Positions 39,043-49,126 are shown, numbered from the stretch's first letter. The stretch: 64,000 bases of DNA from G963422745 sp963422745 (GCA_963422745.1 OY730477.1:2852001-2916000); one strand, 5' to 3'. Notes: a model not told the origin generated them from the sequence alone. Numbers and translations: made by a program.

Positions 39043-39494
39043 ATCCTCAGAATACTTGCCCCGGACCGACGGCTTGGCGGGCGGAGCCCAGGGTTGCAGG
39101 AACCCTCTCGACGAACACGAACAGGCTGACTTGGCTGGCGCCGCGGTCCTCTGATGAACGACACCATGGCCAAGGCCAACGGCATTGAGCCGATCACCCG
39201 AATCGTCAATTCTGAGATCATGGGCACAGGACCGATCAACGCCAGGCCCTCGCTCACACCACGGTCAGGCCCCTCCCTCACACCACGAGCGATAGCGGTT
39301 GGCGATCTGAACCAAGTGGAGATCAGGGGTTCGGATCAACGGACGAGCGTCAGCCTCAACCCAGACAAGCTGAACCCGAACGGATGTCATCGTTTTGGGC
39401 TGTCTATTCGACATGATCGGTGCCCGCACTATGACCACATTTCGCCTAATGAACTGAAGACGACCACATCAACCTCGGGGTCTAGTGTGTGGGC
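39043..39494. other. intergenic region, no gene recognised
   Basis: Lies between divergent aldehyde dehydrogenase and P450 genes and should hold both promoters. An ORF on the plus strand (39154-39504) has no family-like sequence. A short direct repeat (CCCTCGCTCACACCACG / CCCTCCCTCACACCACG) lies near 39250-39290. No RNA gene found. Confidence 0.5.
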
Positions 39495-40709
39495 ATGGAG
39501 TTGATTGACCCGCGACCACTTGACATCTTGGATGGTGAATTCTACGTCAACGGCGGAACCTACGGCCGCTACGCCTGGTTACGGGAGCATTCTCCTTGTC
39601 ATTGGGACGAGATCAATGACCTGTGGGTCGTGACCCGCTACGACGACATCATCGAGATCGAGAAGCGCAAGAACACGTTCATCAACTCCGGGCGTGAAAA
39701 GGGCGGATACCGACCCAATATCCCCGCCGATGCCTCGATCATCGGCTGTGACGATCCGCTTCACCTCGCCCGGCGCAACCTGGTGTCACGGCGTTTCACC
39801 CCCAGAGCTGTTACCCGCTATCAAGACGAGGTGACAGCCACGGTCGACAGCTTGCTCGATCCGGTCATTGAGCGTGGAAGAGCAGAGATTGTCGGAGAAT
39901 TGGCGGCACCGCTGCCTGCACAGATGATCGGACTGCTCCTCGGGTTCCCCGACGAGATGTGGCCGAAGTTGCAGCATTGGTCCGAGACCACCATCGCCTT
40001 GGGAGGCGGACCGCGCTATCACAATCAGGAGGGGATGATCTCCGCGATGGAGTTCGCCGGTGCCTGCGCCGAGCTCTACGACACCAAGAAGGGTTGCCCC
40101 GCCGACGACGTGATGAGCCGCTGGATCAAGATTGAGGCCGAAACCGGTGGCGAGGTGGGTAACCATCCGTTCGGACTCGACCAGATCATCTCGGACTGTC
40201 TGCTGCTGCTCGACGGCGGAGCCGAGACGACCCGCACCGTCATCGCCAGGTCATTGTTGGAACTGGCTGATCGGCCCGAGCAATGGGAGCTTCTGCGCGG
40301 CGGAGCCGACATTGAGGTTGCCACCGAGGAATTCATCCGTTGGGTCACGCCGGTTCATAACTTCTGCCGTGTGGCTACCACAGATTATGAACTGCATGGC
40401 GAAACGATCCGGGCAGGCCAACAGGTGCTACTTGCATATGGTGCCGCCAACCGAGACCCTGCCCACTTTGCCGATCCTGAGGTCTTTGATATTAGGCGCG
40501 CGCCGAATCACCACATTTCCTTTGGCTTCGGCACCCACTTCTGTCTGGGTGCGGCGCTCGCCCGCCTTGAGATCCGCACGTTCTTCGATCGTCTCCGTAC
40601 ACGGGTTGATCGCATTCAACGGCTAACCAACGAACCACACGTTGAGATGCCCAACGCTTTCGTGTTCGGACTCAAGGAGTCACACATGGCCTTCGTGTCT
40701 GCTAGATAA
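39495..40709 (+). CDS. cytochrome P450
   Basis: 404-aa soluble bacterial P450. I-helix LLDGGAETTRTVIARSLL (acid/Thr pair), K-helix ExxR in EEFIRWVTP, and the heme loop FGFGTHFCLGAALARLE with the Cys ligand are all present. Similar enzymes in actinobacteria oxidise steroids or terpenoids. ATG 39495 (MELIDPRP) preferred over GTG 39489. No ferredoxin gene is adjacent. Confidence 0.92.
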   Translation: MELIDPRPLDILDGEFYVNGGTYGRYAWLREHSPCHWDEINDLWVVTRYDDIIEIEKRKNTFINSGREKGGYRPNIPADASIIGCDDPLHLARRNLVSRRFTPRAVTRYQDEVTATVDSLLDPVIERGRAEIVGELAAPLPAQMIGLLLGFPDEMWPKLQHWSETTIALGGGPRYHNQEGMISAMEFAGACAELYDTKKGCPADDVMSRWIKIEAETGGEVGNHPFGLDQIISDCLLLLDGGAETTRTVIARSLLELADRPEQWELLRGGADIEVATEEFIRWVTPVHNFCRVATTDYELHGETIRAGQQVLLAYGAANRDPAHFADPEVFDIRRAPNHHISFGFGTHFCLGAALARLEIRTFFDRLRTRVDRIQRLTNEPHVEMPNAFVFGLKESHMAFVSAR

Positions 40710-40719
40710 ACCCGGCGAT

Positions 40720-41330
40720 TTCGGTGATTGCGCTTCAAGTCTGCCGAGCAGCCACATTACACCTGTCCAGCAGGTCCATTGGCCCTCACAATTCAACATC
40801 AACGGCAACTCTGATGCGGCCACATCGCCGCTCAACCCGCTCACGGCTTGATGACCTACCGAACCACACCATCAACAGCCGATCAACCCACCTACAGCCT
40901 GATCACCTACCGAACCACACCATCAAATGACTTCTCTGGGGCCGATCCGCATCTCAACCAACACCAGCAACGACGACAGCCCACAGGCCCTCACAATTCA
41001 ACATCGACGACGACCCTGATGCGGCCACATCGCCGCTCAACCCGCTCACGGCTTGATGACCTACCGAACCACACCATCAACAGCCGATCAACCCACCTAC
41101 AGCCTGATCACCTACCGAACCACACCATCAAATGACTTCTCTGGGGCCGATCCGCATCTCAACCAACACCAGCAACGACGACAGCCCACAGGCCCTCACA
41201 ATTCAACATCGACGACGACCCTGATGCGGCTAAATCGCCGCTCAACCCGCTTACACCTTGATGACCTGCCGAGCTACACCATCAAATGACTTCTCTGGGG
41301 CCGATCCGCATCTCAACCAACGCCAGCGAC
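40720..41330. repeat. 205-bp tandem repeat copying the start of the helicase gene
   Basis: ATGACTTCTCTGGGGCCGAT, the first codons of the helicase gene, occurs at 40927, 41132 and 41286. The first two are 205 bp apart; the last spacing is 154 bp because a 51-bp internal repeat (CTACCGAACCACACCATCA) is missing. The upstream copies keep start and first 13 codons but then run into the next repeat. Confidence 0.92.
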
Positions 41331-43748
41331 GACGACAGTCTCCTTGATGCCATTTTCGACTGGGCCGAAGCCGACGGTTTCGAACTGTATTCCCATCAAG
41401 AGGAGGCCATCGTTTCGCTGCTCAGCGGCGACAACGTCATCTTGGCCACACCCACCGGGTCCGGTAAGTCGCTGGTGGCGATGTCGGGTGCTTTCGCCAT
41501 GCTGGCCCGGGGTAAACGCACGGTTTACACCGCTCCTATCAAGGCACTGGTCAGCGAGAAGTTCTTTGAGCTGACGTACATGCTCGGCGCCGACAATGTC
41601 GGTATGGCCACCGGAGACGCAACCGTCAACGCTGGAGCCGCGGTGATCGTGTGCACCGCGGAGATCCTCGCCAACCGGGTGCTGCGCGAGGGTGCCGACA
41701 CCGACGTTGACCTTGTCGTTATGGACGAGTTCCACTACTACGGAGACCGAGATCGTGGCTGGGCATGGCAGGTGCCGCTATTACAGTTACCCAACGCCCG
41801 CTTTTTGCTCATGTCCGCAACGTTGGGCGATACATCATCGATTCAGGCCGATCTCAACAAGCGAACAGGCCGTGACACGGTCCTCGTTGCGGGCTCCGAA
41901 CGGCCGGTGCCTCTTGATTTCGAGTACCGCGAGACTCGACTGCTCGAAACGATCGGCGATCTTGTCAAAGACGGTCGCTTCCCCGTGTACATAGTGCATT
42001 TCACCCAACAAGAAGCCACGAAGAAGGCTCAGAGTCTTACAAGCCTTGACGTGTTGAGCCGCGACGAAAAGGTCCGGGTTGCCGAGGCGATCGGGGGTTT
42101 CCGCTTCGACACGCCAATCGGCAAGGACCTCAGACGTTTTGTTCTTTCCGGTATCGGCGTTCACCACGCTGGCTTACTCCCGAAGTACCGTCTCTTGGTC
42201 GAGAAGTTAGCGCAGGGCGGGCTACTCAAACTCGTGTGTGGGACCGACACTCTCGGTGTGGGTGTCAACATCCCGATCCGCTCTGTGTTGTTTACCCGGC
42301 TGTGCAAGTACGACGGGCGACGGGTGAGGGTCTTGTCGGTGAGAGACTTTCAGCAAATTGCCGGTAGAGCAGGGCGACGAGGCTTCGACATAGCCGGTTC
42401 GGTATTGGCGCAGGCCCCCGAACACGTCATTGAGAACAAGATCGACGAACAAAAAGCTGTGACAGATCCGAAGAAGCGCAAGAAGCTCGTAAAGCGTCGG
42501 CCCCCGCAACGGGGTTACGCCCACTGGGACGCCGACACGTTCAGTCGACTGAGCCGAAGGATGCCCGAGACGCTCTCCTCAAGCTTCGCTGTGAGTCACG
42601 CCATGATGCTCAACGTGTTGGACCGGCCCGGAGACGGCTGCGCTGCGATGAGACGCCTGCTGGTCGACAACCATGAGCGCCGCCCTGCGCAGCGAAACCA
42701 CATCCGACGCTCTGTGGCTATCTACAGGTCGCTGCTTGATGCCGAAATTCTCGAGATGCTAGATACCCCCGATGATCTAGGTAGAAGCGTGCGGGTGCAC
42801 CTGGACCTACAAAACGAATTCCGACTGAACCAGCCTTTGTCGTTGTTTGCTATGGAGGCGATAGAGGTGCTGGATCACACTGCAACGGACTACGCCATGC
42901 AAGTGCTCAGCGTCGTCGAATCCGTTCTTGAAGACCCGGCGGTGGTGCTCGCCGCCCAGCTCGACAGTCTCAGAAGTGATCTACTCACCGAACTCAAGCG
43001 TGATGGTGTGGAGTACACCCAACGAATGGACCAACTCGATCGAGTGACCTGGCCCAAACCCGAAGCTGAGTTCATAGAACCCGCGTTTGAGGTGTTTGCT
43101 CGCAACCATCCCTGGGTAAGAAATGATCGGGTGAGTCCGAAGTCTGTGGTACGCGACATGCTCGAACACGGCGAGACGTTCAACCAGTACGTCAACCGCT
43201 ACAAGCTGAAACGTGCCGAGGGTTTGCTGCTGCGCTACCTGACCGACTGTTACAAGGAACTAAGACAGACCGTCCCGTCGGACCGGGTCGATAACGAACT
43301 CGACGAAATCATAGAGTGGCTGGGGGTCATGATTCGAAGGGTGGATTCGAGCCTCATTGACGAATGGGAGAGGCTGCGAAACCCAACCGAGGCTGACCAT
43401 CTTGACGTCGTGGCGGAACCCACCGCTTTGACCGCAGATCGCCGTGCGTTCACTGTTTTGGTTCGTAATGAACTGTTCCGATTGCTCACCGATGTGGCTC
43501 TGCGAAGGACCGAGATTCTGGCTGCGGACATGGAGTCTTATTGGACCGAGCACGATGTGATCCATATTGATGCCGATGCACGTTCTGCAACGTGGTTCGA
43601 GCTTGACTGGGACGCCCGAATAGCCCGACAAATCCTTTGCGATCCACAAGGTCACCACGAATGGGTTCTTGAGGCGGAGGTGGACCTTACAGCCAGCGAT
43701 GCCGAGGATCGCGCTGTGCTGCATCCGATCGGCGTCCGTCGAGTATGA
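41286..43748 (+). CDS. Ski2-like DEAD/DEAH helicase with DUF3516
   Basis: 820 aa. SF2 helicase core: ATPTGSGKSLVAMSG (motif I), VVMDEFHYYGD (motif II, DEFH), LMSATLGD (III), GIGVHHAGLLPKYR, VCGTDTLGVGVNIPI (V) and QIAGRAGRRGFD (VI). The C-terminal half (after about 420) matches the actinobacterial DUF3516 region. Predicted RNA helicase. The true start must be the ATG at 41286; two decoy copies of the same start lie upstream. Confidence 0.9.
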   Translation: MTSLGPIRISTNASDDDSLLDAIFDWAEADGFELYSHQEEAIVSLLSGDNVILATPTGSGKSLVAMSGAFAMLARGKRTVYTAPIKALVSEKFFELTYMLGADNVGMATGDATVNAGAAVIVCTAEILANRVLREGADTDVDLVVMDEFHYYGDRDRGWAWQVPLLQLPNARFLLMSATLGDTSSIQADLNKRTGRDTVLVAGSERPVPLDFEYRETRLLETIGDLVKDGRFPVYIVHFTQQEATKKAQSLTSLDVLSRDEKVRVAEAIGGFRFDTPIGKDLRRFVLSGIGVHHAGLLPKYRLLVEKLAQGGLLKLVCGTDTLGVGVNIPIRSVLFTRLCKYDGRRVRVLSVRDFQQIAGRAGRRGFDIAGSVLAQAPEHVIENKIDEQKAVTDPKKRKKLVKRRPPQRGYAHWDADTFSRLSRRMPETLSSSFAVSHAMMLNVLDRPGDGCAAMRRLLVDNHERRPAQRNHIRRSVAIYRSLLDAEILEMLDTPDDLGRSVRVHLDLQNEFRLNQPLSLFAMEAIEVLDHTATDYAMQVLSVVESVLEDPAVVLAAQLDSLRSDLLTELKRDGVEYTQRMDQLDRVTWPKPEAEFIEPAFEVFARNHPWVRNDRVSPKSVVRDMLEHGETFNQYVNRYKLKRAEGLLLRYLTDCYKELRQTVPSDRVDNELDEIIEWLGVMIRRVDSSLIDEWERLRNPTEADHLDVVAEPTALTADRRAFTVLVRNELFRLLTDVALRRTEILAADMESYWTEHDVIHIDADARSATWFELDWDARIARQILCDPQGHHEWVLEAEVDLTASDAEDRAVLHPIGVRRV

Positions 43749-43782
43749 GCACAACATCATTTATGAGCACAACATCGTTTGT
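43745..43782. repeat. 19-bp direct repeat at helicase 3' end
   Basis: ATGAGCACAACATC(A/G)TTT appears twice in tandem, the first copy overlapping the helicase stop codon. Confidence 0.7.
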
Positions 43783-43808
43783 GTTACCCAGCCCGTAATG
43801 GAGGAAAG

Positions 43809-44642
43809 ATGGGATCAGTAACCGGCTACAGCGTGCTAGTGACAGGCGGCGGCAGTGGAATCGGCGAGGCGTCAGCGACCAGGCTGGTTGCCGACGGCGC
43901 GCACGTGATGATCTGCGGTCGAACCGAGGCAAAGCTCGCCGATGCAGCCAACAGGATCCGAGCGGCCGCTTCCGACAACGCCACGGTGGCACACATCGTC
44001 GCAGATGTAACCGACGAGAAATCGGTTCGCCGTGCGGTCGCCGCCGCCTGCGAGGTGACCGGCAGGCTGGACGGTCTTTTTGCATGTGCCGGTGGCTCGA
44101 CGGGTTTGGGCCCTCTCGCAACAGCCGACGTCGAAAACATCCGCTCCACCATGGAACTGAACTACATAGGTACGTTCCTGTGCCTCAAACACGGATGTGC
44201 GGCGATGGCACATTTCGGGGGCGGATCCTTTGTCGGATGTTCCTCACATGCCGGTACTGACACGTTTCGGTACCTCGGTGGTTACGGGGGAGCCAAGGCT
44301 GGGCTTGATCATCTCTGCCGGGTGGCAGCCGACGAAATGGGCAGGTTCGGGGTGCGTGTCAACTCGGTACAACCGGGAATCGTCGCCACCGAACTGATGG
44401 CACCGATCACTGCGGGTGGACCGCTTCTCGATGACTACCTAACGCAGATTCCACTTGGCAGGGTCGGCCAACCAGCCGAGATAGCCGAGATGGTCAGGTT
44501 CTTGATCGGACCGGAGTCATCGTGGACCACCGGGCAGTGTTTCGCAGTGGACGGCGGGCAGAGCCTGCGCCGGGGTGCCGACTACGGCACCCTCTTACGA
44601 AGCTTCGGCGACGACCCGCTCGATGGCACCGTAACTACTTGA
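43809..44642 (+). CDS. short-chain dehydrogenase/reductase
   Basis: 277-aa SDR: VLVTGGGSGIGEASATRL, CAGGS in place of NNAG, VGCSSHAG, catalytic YGGAK, and CFAVDGGQSL. ATG 43809 has an excellent SD (GGAGGAAAG). Substrate unknown. The gene is convergent with the AAA ATPase downstream. Confidence 0.88.
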   Translation: MGSVTGYSVLVTGGGSGIGEASATRLVADGAHVMICGRTEAKLADAANRIRAAASDNATVAHIVADVTDEKSVRRAVAAACEVTGRLDGLFACAGGSTGLGPLATADVENIRSTMELNYIGTFLCLKHGCAAMAHFGGGSFVGCSSHAGTDTFRYLGGYGGAKAGLDHLCRVAADEMGRFGVRVNSVQPGIVATELMAPITAGGPLLDDYLTQIPLGRVGQPAEIAEMVRFLIGPESSWTTGQCFAVDGGQSLRRGADYGTLLRSFGDDPLDGTVTT

Positions 44643-44741
44643 AGAATTTTGGAGCGCTCATCACACGTTGGCAATACCCAGTTGGTGCCTACCATTTGCG
44701 TGGGCTATTCGGATCCCTACGAGTACATTCATGGCACCGGC

Positions 44742-46130
44742 TCATTCAACAGTTCCGAATCTTGTAAAAGGTAACTCTTCTTGAAGATTGGGGCTAATCG
44801 GTGAGCCTCCAATATACTCTGCGATCGCAGTAACATCGATAGGTTGAGTTCCATCAGCTTGACTATCTGTCATTCTAGCTCGCCATGATTTCCAGGTCGG
44901 CCTGAACACGCTAATATACCCATCTTTGTCAGTGAGGGTTTGTTGCACAACAACTAGATCGTCGATATGAAGTTGACGAACGACTTCTGGAGAATGCGAA
45001 TTGACAATAACCTGACGAAGTGGATTGTCAGAACCCACAGCGTCATTCACATCAACTGCATAGTCACGCAAGATTTGTACTAAGCTCGGTATTCGGGATG
45101 GATGAATTCCATTCTCAGGCTCTTCCATACATAAGACAGCTCTGTCATATGTGTCTGCCAGCATTACAGCTAATGCAATATAACGCAAGGTTCCATCGGA
45201 TAGTGACCGACTATATAACCATTTGTCTACACCTGGAGCATGGGCCCGTAGAGATAATTGATTTCGGACCTGGTCTAACTCAACTTCAAGATTATCAATG
45301 CCGGAATTCAAGTCCTTGAGTTGATTGACAATTTCTTTAACTGTATCTACATCTCGATCTACATCCCGTTTCTGCAGGGCAAAGATGGTTGACGGAATGT
45401 GTCGGCCCGAAGCTGAGATATGAGTTGGACCCGAGCGCGAATCAGGAGTCCTCATCGCACTGGGTTCCAAATGGAGAACCCTCCATGAAGACATTTCACG
45501 CTTGGCAGCCAGGACTGTCGGGTAGTCTGCAGTATTTGTACCTCCAACCACAGTAAGGGGAGATTTTCCTACAGGTGATGGGCGACCCCGGCTTCCCCCA
45601 TCGCCGTGTAGCATAGTCTTTCCATCCAGGGTAGAAATGAAGGCTCCACTTCTTCTGCCTGCCACAACAGAGGACTTAAATGGAGTTGATGTGGCGAAAC
45701 CAATAAACTTCTTGTAGTCACCTAGTTTGGAGTGAACTAGGTTTTCGTTCTTGACACGAAGTTGGTGAGTTTCCTGCGAATACTTCAATCTCAGCGTGTA
45801 TTTCAAGAGTGTCGTGCTAGGTTTCGCGGGTTGACCAAAATAGTCTTCAACATCTTGAGCTACTACCATTGATGCAGATAATTCGATCTCACGATTCGGA
45901 TCCCTTCCAAATACAAGATCCAGAGGAGACTCAACGCCATCGTCGGTATGTCTAACTCCCGCGGCTGCTTCGGAGATTTCCTTCCCTGCTAAGCCAGCAA
46001 GAAAGGAGATAGCATCAAAAAGATTGCTCTTTCCGACCCCGTTGTGGCCGATCAGACAAGTAAAAGCCCCGAAGCGGATATTGGCCTTCCGAATACTCTT
46101 GAAATTGCGTATCGACAACCCAACTAGCAT
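44742..46130 (-). CDS. AAA-family ATPase (AAA_21/RecF-like), probably acquired
   Basis: 462 aa. LVGLSIRNFKSIRKANIRFG then Walker A IGHNGVGKSNLFDAI; signature LSDGTLRYIALAVML; Walker B AVLCMEEPENGIHPSRI; H-loop VNSHSPEVVRQ. This is the standalone SMC/ABC-like ATPase type common in defence and phage-related loci (OLD, PARIS AriA and retron-associated ATPases). Base composition is visibly more A/T-rich than its neighbours, suggesting transfer. No partner nuclease or toxin is adjacent, so a defence role is only a possibility. Confidence 0.85.
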   Translation of the reverse strand: MLVGLSIRNFKSIRKANIRFGAFTCLIGHNGVGKSNLFDAISFLAGLAGKEISEAAAGVRHTDDGVESPLDLVFGRDPNREIELSASMVVAQDVEDYFGQPAKPSTTLLKYTLRLKYSQETHQLRVKNENLVHSKLGDYKKFIGFATSTPFKSSVVAGRRSGAFISTLDGKTMLHGDGGSRGRPSPVGKSPLTVVGGTNTADYPTVLAAKREMSSWRVLHLEPSAMRTPDSRSGPTHISASGRHIPSTIFALQKRDVDRDVDTVKEIVNQLKDLNSGIDNLEVELDQVRNQLSLRAHAPGVDKWLYSRSLSDGTLRYIALAVMLADTYDRAVLCMEEPENGIHPSRIPSLVQILRDYAVDVNDAVGSDNPLRQVIVNSHSPEVVRQLHIDDLVVVQQTLTDKDGYISVFRPTWKSWRARMTDSQADGTQPIDVTAIAEYIGGSPISPNLQEELPFTRFGTVE

Positions 46131-46160
46131 TGTTCTCCTTCCGCTTCAGGATCATCACCC

Positions 46161-46250
46161 CTGATGGAACTATCGGACTCGGCGGGTTTCTCCTGCCTAC
46201 TGGTAATCGGCGTTTCGCTGTCGTCCTGATGGAACTATCGGACTCGGCGA
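46161..46250. repeat. 65-bp duplication of the 3' end of the downstream-reading membrane gene
   Basis: CTGATGGAACTATCGGACTC occurs at 46161 and 46226. The second copy contains the stop of the gene at 46235-46933; the first is an extra copy beyond it. Confidence 0.85.
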
Positions 46251-46933
46251 GGTTTCTTCTGGTTCTCCTTCATCTTTGACGATACTTCAAGCAGGTGGGT
46301 CAAACCGGGGTAGGAATCGATCGCCTGGAGCTTCCGATCAATGTAGGCGACTCCAAACAATATGCAAACGAAAGACGTCACGAAGTTGACTCCCGTACGA
46401 GCCAAATAAAATAGGTTAAAGCCTGAGTTGTTGAAGAGCCAGATATCCCAGCTTGCGGAGATAATCTCATAGCCGACGATCAACCACGTGGCATTGGCCA
46501 TCGTTCGCAAATAGCGGGGGTCGGCGATGAGGTCGTCGGGCAGTGACATAACCCGCGGGGTGGCCCACGCAAGAAATGGGCGGCCCAACCAGATCGTGAC
46601 CGCCAACACGATGCCTATAAGAAACTTAGTGGCGAACCCGATCCCGAAATATACGGCCTCGCTGCTGACACCGAAATCAATGAGTTCTCGCTCGGCCGCC
46701 ACCGTCACCGCGGCCCGTAGCAACAGATATACCGTTAGGCTTGGAAGCCACCAGCCGATATCAAGCCCATTTCGGCGACGTGTGACAGCGGCCTTGATTG
46801 ACCATGCGCTGGCAGCCAGTACCGCCGCGATCACGTTAACAAGGTTGTAGAGAGCGAAAAACAAGATGGCTGGCATTACCTGGTCGAGCGTGCTCCCCGG
46901 CCCCCGCCGGGTTGGCATCCGGCTACCGGTCAC
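46235..46933 (-). CDS. polytopic membrane protein, DUF3159/VC0807-like
   Basis: 232 aa with about six membrane segments (MPAILFFALYNLVNVIAAVL, WWLPSLTVYLLLRAAVTVAA, FGIGFATKFLIGIVLAVTIW and others). Resembles the DUF3159/VC0807 group of unknown function, but assignment is tentative. GTG 46933 overlaps the upstream stop by 4 nt (GTGA); ATG 46918 is the alternative. The C-terminus is basic. Confidence 0.72.
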   Translation of the reverse strand: MTGSRMPTRRGPGSTLDQVMPAILFFALYNLVNVIAAVLAASAWSIKAAVTRRRNGLDIGWWLPSLTVYLLLRAAVTVAAERELIDFGVSSEAVYFGIGFATKFLIGIVLAVTIWLGRPFLAWATPRVMSLPDDLIADPRYLRTMANATWLIVGYEIISASWDIWLFNNSGFNLFYLARTGVNFVTSFVCILFGVAYIDRKLQAIDSYPGLTHLLEVSSKMKENQKKPRRVR

Positions 46934-47640
46934 GGCGCGAGCGCCACCCAGGCATTGATCACGGCCATGTCGCCGAAGGTTGCAATGTCGTCGTAACCCC
47001 GCCTTCCCCACATCAACAACCAGAGATCTTCAGCTCGGCCGCGTAGCGCCGCGGCACCTTTGGCGTGCTCGCGACGGACCTGCACGCCTCCCCCACTACG
47101 AGCCTCCAACATCCATTCACCATCACCGTCGCTTTGATGCAGATGCAGCGAGCCCTCAGGGGCGCTGATGTCGGGCCTGTACACAACGCTCACCAACTCA
47201 TCGATTCCGTCGGCGGCATCAACGACGGGAACAGCAGTGACCGAACCAGAAGCCAGTTCAGCGTCAACCCTGTGAACAAGCGTTTCTTGATGTGCCCGTC
47301 GCAGATAGAACCCGGCTGTCTTATCCGCCGCCCAGGTCCACATCGGCTCGGCCGGATCAACATCGCTCAATGCATCAACCAGCGCATCAAGTTGGGCCTT
47401 GGAGAAAGCAACGACACCTTCGTCTCCGGGCCGCGGAAGCCCGTCGCGGTCCAGCAGTTCGGTGGCACGCTGGCCAACCTGACGAGCCATGCTCGCCCAA
47501 ACCCTGGAGGTGTGGCTCAGCAACCTTTCGTTGTTCCAACCCGGGCATGTAGGAACCGAGGCCTTCAAGTTGTGCGATGCGACATCGATGAGTCGTTTCC
47601 CTTCGGTACGTAACCGATCGATGCGATAGTTCTGTTCCAT
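46930..47640 (-). CDS. MDMPI/TIGR03083-type mycothiol-dependent-like protein
   Basis: 236 aa of the actinobacterial maleylpyruvate-isomerase-like (DinB-fold) family: VPTCPGWNNERLLSHTSRVW at the N-terminus and RRAHQETLVHRVDAELA carrying the conserved His residues of the metal site. Such proteins are proposed mycothiol-dependent enzymes. Three in-frame ATGs arise from a tandem 18-bp duplication (47640-47675); ATG 47640 (MEQNYRID) is taken as start. Confidence 0.8.
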   Translation of the reverse strand: MEQNYRIDRLRTEGKRLIDVASHNLKASVPTCPGWNNERLLSHTSRVWASMARQVGQRATELLDRDGLPRPGDEGVVAFSKAQLDALVDALSDVDPAEPMWTWAADKTAGFYLRRAHQETLVHRVDAELASGSVTAVPVVDAADGIDELVSVVYRPDISAPEGSLHLHQSDGDGEWMLEARSGGGVQVRREHAKGAAALRGRAEDLWLLMWGRRGYDDIATFGDMAVINAWVALAP

Positions 47641-47715
47641 TTGCTCAGTTTGGTCCATTTGCTCAGTTTGGCGTGGCCGGGCGATCATCGTGCACTTCTA
47701 AGAGGGGCAACCATT

Positions 47716-48519
47716 ATGGCGACATACGCAATCAGCGGTTCGGCGTCGGGGATCGGAGCTTCGACCCGCGCACGACTCGAAGCCACCGGTCACACCGTGA
47801 TCGGCATCGACCGTCGACAACAAGAGGTCACTTGTGATCTTTCGACCGAGGAAGGCTGCCGACGAGCTATCGGGCAGACCCTTGAACTATGCCACGGAAA
47901 GCTTGACGGTCTCCTCAGCGGTGCCGGGGTCGGACCCCCGACGTCAGCAGGGTCGATTCTTCGGATCAATTACCTTGCCAGCATGAGACTGCTCGAAGGC
48001 CTGCGGCCAGCCCTGGAGGCCTCCGGCGAGGCACAGGTCGTGCAGATCGGCTCCAACTCCACCACGGTCACACCAAACGTGCCAGATGATCTCGTGGACG
48101 CCTTACTCAACTGCGATGGCGATCTCGACGAAGCGATCGAGATGTTGGCGGCCTTTGAGAAGCCGATCGACACAAGCATTGCATATGCGGCAACCAAGAC
48201 GGCCATCACCCGTTGGTGTCGGCGGGCTTCGGTTTCGCCCGAATGGGTCGGCGCGGGCATAAGGCTCAATGTGATCGCTCCTGGTGCCGTTCAGACCCCG
48301 CTGCTCGAGGCAACCGAGAACGACGAGACCTTCGGACCGCTGATGCGGGGTCTCCCCATTCCGGCTGGCAGGGCCACACCTGACCAGATTGCCGACTGGA
48401 TCGTCTTCATGCTGTCTCCAGCGGCTCGTTGCGCGGTCGGTTCGGTGGTATTCGTTGACGGCGGCAGCGATGCCACAATCCGAACCAACGACTGGCCTAG
48501 ATCGTTCACCTTCACCTGA
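47716..48519 (+). CDS. short-chain dehydrogenase/reductase (coniferyl-alcohol-dehydrogenase-like)
   Basis: 267-aa SDR with a short N-terminus (MATYAISGSASGIGASTRARL), GAGVG, YAATKTAITRW catalytic YxxxK and VVFVDGGSDA at the end. The long segment before the YxxxK resembles hydroxysteroid or coniferyl alcohol dehydrogenase-type SDRs. SD AGAGGGG is present upstream of ATG 47716. Only 13 bp to the DUF2889 gene, so probably co-transcribed. Confidence 0.86.
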   Translation: MATYAISGSASGIGASTRARLEATGHTVIGIDRRQQEVTCDLSTEEGCRRAIGQTLELCHGKLDGLLSGAGVGPPTSAGSILRINYLASMRLLEGLRPALEASGEAQVVQIGSNSTTVTPNVPDDLVDALLNCDGDLDEAIEMLAAFEKPIDTSIAYAATKTAITRWCRRASVSPEWVGAGIRLNVIAPGAVQTPLLEATENDETFGPLMRGLPIPAGRATPDQIADWIVFMLSPAARCAVGSVVFVDGGSDATIRTNDWPRSFTFT

Positions 48520-48532
48520 GGCGACTCATCAA

Positions 48533-49126
48533 ATGCGACTTCTACAGCACCGAACATACGACGCGAAGGTTTACCTTGACGGCAACGAGATGGTGGCCCG
48601 CGGCGAGGTCACCGACAACAAGCCTCCGGGAACCTTGGTGGAGGGCGACACCGAAAACGTCGTCATGCACAACATGGTGGTCGAACTACGGGTGTCGTTC
48701 CCCGCTCTGACCATCACCGACGTCATGGTGTTGTTCAACACTTACCCGAATCGGGACTGCCCGCAGATCACTGTCGCCTACGACCAACTGATCGGCCTGA
48801 GCATTGCTCGTGGATTCACCCACAAGGTGCGTGAACTGCTCGGAGGGCCCAGAGGTTGCACGCATCTGGGCGCGCTACTGCAGGCGCTGGCCCCGGCGAT
48901 CGTGCAGGCGACCTGGTCAGCAGGACGGACCTTTGGTGCTGAGATACCGGGCCGACATTCCGATCAAGCTCGCCAGGCTGACAACATCAACACCTGTCAC
49001 ATATACGAAGCTGGCTCCGAAAGGGTCGCGATGATCCGTAGAGGTGAACGCCTTGACCCGCCGATACCCGTCTTAGAGCGACTCAGCGCCCTCGGGCGTA
49101 ATCCCGACGACTGGGGCATTGACTGA
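48533..49126 (+). CDS. DUF2889 domain protein
   Basis: 197 aa. MVARGEVTDNKPPG, MHNMVVELRV and LSIARGFTHKVRELLGGPRG followed by CTHLGALLQAL are the conserved blocks of DUF2889, a family of unknown function often next to acyl-CoA or steroid catabolic genes. ATG 48533 is used; upstream frame overlaps the SDR. Confidence 0.85.
   Translation: MRLLQHRTYDAKVYLDGNEMVARGEVTDNKPPGTLVEGDTENVVMHNMVVELRVSFPALTITDVMVLFNTYPNRDCPQITVAYDQLIGLSIARGFTHKVRELLGGPRGCTHLGALLQALAPAIVQATWSAGRTFGAEIPGRHSDQARQADNINTCHIYEAGSERVAMIRRGERLDPPIPVLERLSALGRNPDDWGID

Noticed and set aside
39154..39504. ORF of 116 codons upstream of the P450
   Set aside because: No family-like sequence, overlaps the P450 start, and no RBS.
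41286..41330. Upstream helicase start copies as true gene starts
   Set aside because: Frames from 40927 and 41132 run into stops before the helicase motifs.
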